Shown here piece after piece: positions 7,701 through 10,523 of a stretch of DNA of 10,523 bases. Made by a program: the position numbers and the translations under genes. A model generated the notes under the pieces. That model was not told where the DNA came from. It did no database searches and worked only from the letters and a program-made list of their open reading frames with translations. Position 1 is the stretch's first letter; each line of letters opens with the position of its first letter. Source of the DNA: Claveliimonas sp964652805 (GTDB lineage: Bacteria; Bacillota; Clostridia; Lachnospirales; Lachnospiraceae); the NCBI GenBank assembly GCA_964652805.1, contig CAZZBJ010000080.1:1-10523 (forward strand), read 5' to 3'.

Positions 7701-7823
7701 GCACTTTTTGTACTTTCCTGTCGCCATTTACTTTTCCTCCCATCAAAAAAAGAGTGGACCGAGAAAGCGTTGAACCTTATGTTGTACCTGGCAAAAAAAC
7801 AGAAAAACAAAGTAAAGGATCGA

Positions 7824-7841
7824 AGAATTTGTTAAAATTCT
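7824..7841. promoter_or_regulatory. Palindrome upstream of the cyclodeaminase-family gene
   Basis: AGAATTT-GTTA-AAATTCT is a perfect inverted repeat with 7-base arms. Its core ATTTGTTAAAAT differs at one base from the core of a palindrome centred on the -35 box of the TetR gene (9844-9859). It lies about 94 bases upstream of the cyclodeaminase -35 box, far for simple repression. Candidate TetR site, by inference. Confidence 0.4.
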
Positions 7842-7911
7842 CACGAAAATAGGGTTTGTTTTTGTGCAAAATCACGAAGATCAGGCTCTTTTTTTGTGCG
7901 TGTATACAGAG

Positions 7912-7927
7912 ATTAATCACGATTAAT
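7912..7927. promoter_or_regulatory. Palindrome next to the cyclodeaminase-family promoter
   Basis: ATTAATC-AC-GATTAAT is a perfect inverted repeat with 7-base arms, ending 7 bases before the -35 box. That position suits an operator or activator site. A related half-site (TTAATCAAGA) occurs in the TetR leader at 9786-9795, minus strand. Confidence 0.45.
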
Positions 7928-7934
7928 TATTGTG

Positions 7935-7964
7935 TTGACAGAAGGAAAAGGCACAGAATATAAT
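7935..7964 (+). promoter_or_regulatory. Promoter of the cyclodeaminase-family gene
   Basis: Perfect TTGACA (7935-7940) and perfect TATAAT (7959-7964) with an 18-base spacer. Transcription should start near 7971, giving a leader of about 43 bases ending in a strong ribosome binding site. Confidence 0.8.
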
Positions 7965-8013
7965 CGGGGTAGATACATGGATTGTTGAAAAAATAAAAAA
8001 AGGAGGAGTCATT

Positions 8014-9063
8014 ATGGCTTACACTGCAACTGAAGAACAAAAGAAGTTATTTGCCGCAGATCACGAAAATTTGAAAAGCATCGTAGACTTGGGGAAAGAA
8101 ATTCTGTGGCTGACAAGAGAAGAGTGTATTAAGGCCGGGCCGGATATGGATGAGACCTTGTCGCTGATCGAGAAGGTGCTGATCGACCACGGACGCAAAG
8201 AGTATGAGATGCCGGCCAAGATCGGAATCCATCCCTGGAGCGACGTATTTTTCCATGCAATGCCGGCTTATGTGCCAAACAGCAAGGCCTGCGGCATCAA
8301 GTGGATCGAGTGTTTCCCGCGGAATCCAAAGGAATTTGGACTCCCCCAGACCACGGGACTTCAGATCATGAACGACATTGAAACCGGCGTTCCCTATGCG
8401 GTGATGGACTGTGCCTGGCTGACGTCTATGCGTACTCCTGCAGTGACGGCTTTGGCGGCGGCAAAGTTCCATCCGAACGCAGAGTATTTTGGGATGTTTG
8501 GATGCGGGGTACAGGGAATGGAACATGTAAAGTATATTCCCAGAACCTTGAAGAACCTGAAGAAGATCTACATTTATGATGTAGCAGAAGAGCAGCAGGA
8601 TCGGCTGATCGAAGCGGTGAAGCCTTATGTAGATGTGGAGATCGAGAAGTCGGATCCAAAGACGATGGCGTCCAAGTGTGACGTGATGGCCTCTGCCACG
8701 GTCATTCTGCTAAATCCGCTGGGTGTTGTGAAGAGGGAGTGGGTTTCTAAAGGACAGACCATCCTGCCCTGTGACTTAAATACTTTCTGGGATCCTGCTA
8801 TCCAAAGAGAAGCAGACAAATATTTTGTGGATAGTATTGACGAGCACAAGCTGTTTGACGGGATGGGATATTTCCCGGATGGTCTGCCAGAGATCAAAGG
8901 CGAGACCGGGGAAGTGCTGGCAGATCTGATTCCGGGCCGGACCTCGTCTGATGAACTGATCGTGGTATCGAATATTGGAATATCGGTATGTGACATGGTC
9001 ATGGGAAAAGCAATTTTTGACAAAGCAGCCCAGATGGGACTGGGACAGAAACTGCCATTGTAG
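8014..9063 (+). CDS. Ornithine cyclodeaminase/mu-crystallin family protein
   Basis: Cytoplasmic NAD(P)-dependent enzyme family that includes ornithine cyclodeaminase, alanine dehydrogenase-like and ketimine reductase-like members; the reaction here is not determined. The 349 residues match the family. The substrate-domain lysine is K96 (GIKW). R140 in TSMRTPAV is the conserved arginine. The Rossmann segment has the nucleotide-binding loop GCGVQG (163-168), with D189 ending the second strand (IYIYDV), which favours NAD over NADP. D254 (LPCD) corresponds to the catalytic aspartate of ornithine cyclodeaminase. The C-terminal GISVCDMVMGKAIFDKA is also typical. Where ornithine cyclodeaminases usually have a carboxylate-binding arginine (the R45 region of the Pseudomonas enzyme), this protein appears to have K69 (MPAKIGI), so a different substrate is possible. 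The start has GGAGG 8-9 bases upstream. It is a single-gene unit with its own promoter and terminator, convergent with a TetR regulator. Confidence 0.9.
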   Translation: MAYTATEEQKKLFAADHENLKSIVDLGKEILWLTREECIKAGPDMDETLSLIEKVLIDHGRKEYEMPAKIGIHPWSDVFFHAMPAYVPNSKACGIKWIECFPRNPKEFGLPQTTGLQIMNDIETGVPYAVMDCAWLTSMRTPAVTALAAAKFHPNAEYFGMFGCGVQGMEHVKYIPRTLKNLKKIYIYDVAEEQQDRLIEAVKPYVDVEIEKSDPKTMASKCDVMASATVILLNPLGVVKREWVSKGQTILPCDLNTFWDPAIQREADKYFVDSIDEHKLFDGMGYFPDGLPEIKGETGEVLADLIPGRTSSDELIVVSNIGISVCDMVMGKAIFDKAAQMGLGQKLPL

Positions 9064-9073
9064 AGCGTAAACT

Positions 9074-9119
9074 CAGAGGCCAGGCCGGTGCTTGATGGGC
9101 CGGCCTGGCCTCTGCTTGA
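9074..9119 (+). terminator. Strong hairpin terminator between convergent genes
   Basis: CAGAGGCCAGGCCGG (9074-9088) pairs perfectly with CCGGCCTGGCCTCTG (9100-9114), a 15-bp GC-rich stem with an 11-base loop. The plus-strand sequence after it is T-rich but interrupted (CTTGAAATCTTATATTTTT). It begins 10 bases after the cyclodeaminase stop. On the minus strand no T-run follows, so it may serve the TetR gene less well, although the stem is symmetric. Confidence 0.8.
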
Positions 9120-9123
9120 AATC

Positions 9124-9765
9124 TTATATTTTTGCGTAAGTCATAAGAACAGCTTTGACACACTCCAGGAAGTCCTCTCTTATGAGTTCCGGATCGCTGC
9201 CCGGATGATCCAAAAGTGTTTTCATACATCCTTTACAGAGATAGATCGTTGTTTTGTTGATCAGTACAGCTTCCGCTTCTGTAAAGATCCCGTTCCGAAT
9301 GCATTTCTCCAGCATCATATAATCCCGCTTGAGAAAGTCTCCCTCCTTGAGAAACACCGGGATATATTCCATGTTCATGTTCAGCGTTTCTTCTGGAAAT
9401 AATGCATAGTAATCAGCGATCACGCTGCCCAGCATCGCACTGTACTTTCCAAAAAACAAATTGTTGTAGATCTGAGGATTGTGGAAGGCGTGGCCGGAAA
9501 AAGTACTCCATACATCCAGATGTTGCTCCAGGATAGACTTGCCGGAATGAGAAAGTTCTACCACCTGCCGGATGTAAACATCCAGATATTTTAAAGAAGC
9601 ATAGAGTGCCAGTTCTTCCAGCTTGGAAAAATAGCGGTATAAATTGGCGGAATTACAGCGCAGCCGGTCTGCGACTTTCCGGATGGTGAGGCCTTCCGAC
9701 CCTTCCTCATTCAGAATATCGTAAGCAGCTTTGATATATGATTTTTTGGAAATATCGTTTGGCAT
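9124..9765 (-). CDS. TetR/AcrR-family transcriptional regulator
   Basis: A 213-residue one-component DNA-binding regulator. The N-terminal helix-turn-helix covers about residues 8-50: YIKAAYDILNEEGSEGLTIRKVADRL leads into the recognition helix region CNSANLYRYFSKLEELA, close to the family pattern. The remaining helical part is the ligand-binding and dimerisation domain, whose sequence does not reveal the ligand. The ATG at 9765 was chosen because AAGGTG (9771-9776) is spaced about 5 bases from it; an in-frame GTG at 9774 overlaps that site. It has its own promoter and a palindrome over its -35 box, which suggests autoregulation. Being convergent with the cyclodeaminase-family gene and sharing short upstream motifs with it, it may control that gene. 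This is inference, since TetR targets are often divergent, not convergent, neighbours. Confidence 0.9.
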   Translation of the reverse strand: MPNDISKKSYIKAAYDILNEEGSEGLTIRKVADRLRCNSANLYRYFSKLEELALYASLKYLDVYIRQVVELSHSGKSILEQHLDVWSTFSGHAFHNPQIYNNLFFGKYSAMLGSVIADYYALFPEETLNMNMEYIPVFLKEGDFLKRDYMMLEKCIRNGIFTEAEAVLINKTTIYLCKGCMKTLLDHPGSDPELIREDFLECVKAVLMTYAKI

Positions 9766-9825
9766 GTTATGCACCTTATTCTTTCTCTTGATTAAACCTC
9801 TGCGTATATGCTTGTTTCCAAAGTC

Positions 9826-9854
9826 ATTATAGCACGGAAAGAATCATTTGTAAA
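9826..9854 (-). promoter_or_regulatory. Promoter of the TetR-family gene
   Basis: TTTACA (9849-9854) and a perfect TATAAT (9826-9831) with a 17-base spacer; TGC precedes the -10 box, making it an extended -10. Same architecture as the permease promoter. Transcription should start near 9819, a leader of about 54 bases. Confidence 0.75.
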
Positions 9855-9859
9855 AATGA
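9844..9859. promoter_or_regulatory. Palindrome over the TetR -35 box (candidate operator)
   Basis: TCATTT-GTAA-AAATGA is an inverted repeat with perfect 6-base arms that covers the -35 box. Its core ATTTGTAAAAAT matches 11 of 12 bases of the core of the palindrome at 7824-7841. A TetR dimer bound here would block its own promoter. Confidence 0.45.
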
Positions 9860-9873
9860 ACCGTGAGACTCGT

Positions 9874-9944
9874 AGAAAATCCTCCCACAACGCAAAAAAA
9901 TCACCGCAAAAGTCCTTTGCGATGTCATATGTTCAGGATTTTCT
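9874..9944. repeat. Nested inverted repeats between tRNA-Leu and the TetR gene
   Basis: Outer arms AGAAAATCCT (9874-9883) and AGGATTTTCT (9935-9944) are perfect complements and enclose a smaller hairpin, CGCAAA/TTTGCG (9905-9921). On the minus strand the inner hairpin is followed by GTGA and TTTTTTT, so it could act as a second terminator for transcription coming from tRNA-Leu. No target-site duplication was seen around the outer arms. Confidence 0.45.
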
Positions 9945-9986
9945 CCTATTATGTGATTTGGTTACCTTGATGGTTACTTGATTTTA

Positions 9987-10016
9987 AATAATAAAAACCC
10001 TTAAAATCAAGGGTTT
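9987..10016 (-). terminator. Terminator of tRNA-Leu
   Basis: On the minus strand AAACCCTT pairs with AAGGGTTT across a six-base loop (GATTTT), an 8-bp stem followed by TTATTATTT. It lies 5 bases after the mature tRNA 3' end. Confidence 0.8.
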
Positions 10017-10021
10017 CTAAC

Positions 10022-10105
10022 TGCGGAAGATGGGACTTGAACCCACACGACACGAATGTCACAAGATCCTTAGTCTTGCTCGTCTGCCAGTTCCGACACT
10101 TCCGC
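10022..10105 (-). tRNA. tRNA-Leu (anticodon AAG)
   Basis: 84 nt, class II. The acceptor stem pairs GCGGAAG with CTTCCGC and leaves discriminator A. The D-arm begins TGTCGGAACTGGCAGACG. The anticodon stem CAAGA/TCTTG encloses the loop CTAAGGA, giving anticodon AAG (codon CUU, probably read with A34 modified to inosine). A long variable arm (TGACATTCGTGTCG) is typical of tRNA-Leu. The T arm has GTGGG TTCAAGT CCCAT. CCA is not encoded. It has its own promoter and terminator and stands alone. Confidence 0.95.
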
Positions 10106-10135
10106 ATGACTGTTTTATTTTGCCGTCCGAATAGT

Positions 10136-10164
10136 ATGATACTACAGGCCAGTCTGAATGTCAA
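10136..10164 (-). promoter_or_regulatory. Promoter of tRNA-Leu
   Basis: Perfect TTGACA (10159-10164), 17-base spacer, and TATCAT (10136-10141, five of six). Transcription should start near 10129, about 24 bases before the mature tRNA 5' end, as expected for a strong stable-RNA promoter. Confidence 0.8.
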
Positions 10165-10220
10165 CAGTTATTTTGAAATTTTCTTTGTTTTTTATACAGT
10201 ATATTCATTTGGAAATCCTT

Positions 10221-10261
10221 TGAAAATTCCCGCCTCTTGCGGGCGGAAATCTTCGGATTTC
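10221..10261 (-). terminator. Tandem-hairpin terminator after rplT
   Basis: Reading the minus strand, GAAATC-CGAA-GATTTC (10246-10261) forms a first small hairpin. TTCCGCC and GGCGGGAA (10227-10248) then pair across CGCAAGA with one bulge, followed by the short T-run ATTTTC. The hairpins share a few bases, so they are alternative or stacked. Position, about 45-80 bases after the rplT stop, fits a terminator; the T-run is weak. Confidence 0.6.
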
Positions 10262-10298
10262 ACTTAAAACTCACATGGAATACTCTGCCTTCGCAAGC

Positions 10299-10326
10299 GC
10301 TCTGCTATGCAATGCTCTGCTTTGCA
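10299..10326. repeat. Short tandem duplication across the rplT stop codon
   Basis: GCTCTGCTATGCA (10299-10311) and GCTCTGCTTTGCA (10314-10326) are 15 bases apart and differ at one base. The differing base makes the AAG codon of one copy into the TAG stop of the other. Confidence 0.6.
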
Positions 10327-10523
10327 GTCTCAGCCAGTGAAGCGAAGCCTTCCTTGTCGTTTACTGCCATCTCGGCGAGCATCTTTCTGTTAATATCAAT
10401 GTTGGCAGCTTTCAGGCCGTGCATGAACCTGCTGTAGGAAAGTCCGTTCATTCTTGCAGCCGCATTGATACGTGCGATCCAGAGCTGACGCATCTGGCGC
10501 TTGCGCTGCTTTCTTCCTGCGTA
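10305..10523 (-). CDS. rplT: Ribosomal protein L20, C-terminal part (partial at the window edge)
   Basis: The visible 72 residues are the C-terminal part of L20, an early-assembling protein of the large ribosomal subunit that binds 23S rRNA. Recognisable stretches are YAGRKQRKRQMRQLWIARIN, NGLSYSRFMHGLKAANIDIN and RKMLAEMAVNDKEGF. The frame is open to the right edge, so the start and the usual infC-rpmI-rplT upstream genes lie outside the window. The C-terminus (LAETAKQSIA) has about the usual length for the family even though a small tandem duplication spans its stop codon. It is transcribed toward tRNA-Leu, from which it is separated by a hairpin terminator and the tRNA promoter. Confidence 0.97.
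   Translation of the reverse strand, partial: YAGRKQRKRQMRQLWIARINAAARMNGLSYSRFMHGLKAANIDINRKMLAEMAVNDKEGFASLAETAKQSIA

Larger units (their letters stand above)
7615..8013. other. AT-rich divergent intergenic region, about 400 bases
   Basis: Separates the zinc-ribbon gene (minus) from the cyclodeaminase-family gene (plus). It holds a promoter for each gene, two palindromes (7824-7841 and 7912-7927), three copies of TCACGA (7841, 7872, 7917) and two copies of TTTTTGTGC (7859, 7891). I see no convincing coding frame with a ribosome binding site in it and no RNA family I recognise. Confidence 0.7.

Noticed and set aside
9959..9982. Tandem TGGTTAC(C)TTGA repeats after the tRNA-Leu terminator as an attachment site
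   Set aside because: The two copies are only 12 bases apart, do not match the tRNA 3' end, and there is no integrase or phage gene in the window.
9949..10164. 71-codon frame over tRNA-Leu
   Set aside because: It is a chance frame through a clear tRNA gene, its promoter and its terminator.

Overview
The window looks like chromosomal DNA of a low-to-mid GC Gram-positive of the class Clostridia, most likely a Lachnospiraceae member. This is inferred from gene order (dgt, dnaG, then the first codons of a probable rpoD), from strong GGAGG-type ribosome binding sites, from sigma-A-type promoters of the TTGACA or TTTACA / TATAAT kind, and from protein character. No database search was possible, so the genus is not claimed.

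Layout, left to right. Positions 1-2917 hold the minus-strand macromolecular synthesis cluster: dgt (dNTP triphosphohydrolase), then dnaG (primase), then the probable start of rpoD at the left edge. A promoter at 2957-2985 and a strong intrinsic terminator at 3023-3064 separate this cluster from a second minus-strand operon at 3141-6954. That operon encodes an APC-family amino acid/amine permease, a PuuD-like class I glutamine amidotransferase hydrolase and a YtcJ-like metal-dependent amidohydrolase. The genes overlap or nearly touch, so they are probably translationally coupled. Together they suggest uptake and hydrolysis of an amide-linked, possibly gamma-glutamyl, nitrogen compound. A well-formed promoter about 210 nt upstream gives the operon a long leader. 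Next comes a small two-zinc-ribbon protein (7240-7614, minus).

After a roughly 400-base AT-rich divergent intergenic region lies an ornithine cyclodeaminase/mu-crystallin family gene (8014-9063, plus). It converges on a TetR-family regulator (9124-9765, minus) across a perfect 15-bp terminator stem. Two short motifs shared by the upstream regions of these two genes make them a plausible regulator-target pair. The right end holds tRNA-Leu(AAG) (10022-10105, minus) with its own promoter and terminator, and the 3' part of rplT (ribosomal protein L20), also on the minus strand, followed by a hairpin terminator.

No CRISPR array, transposase, integrase, phage gene or defence system was seen. The most interesting unexplained material is regulatory: palindromes shared by the cyclodeaminase and TetR genes, direct repeats abutting the permease promoter, and the long permease leader.
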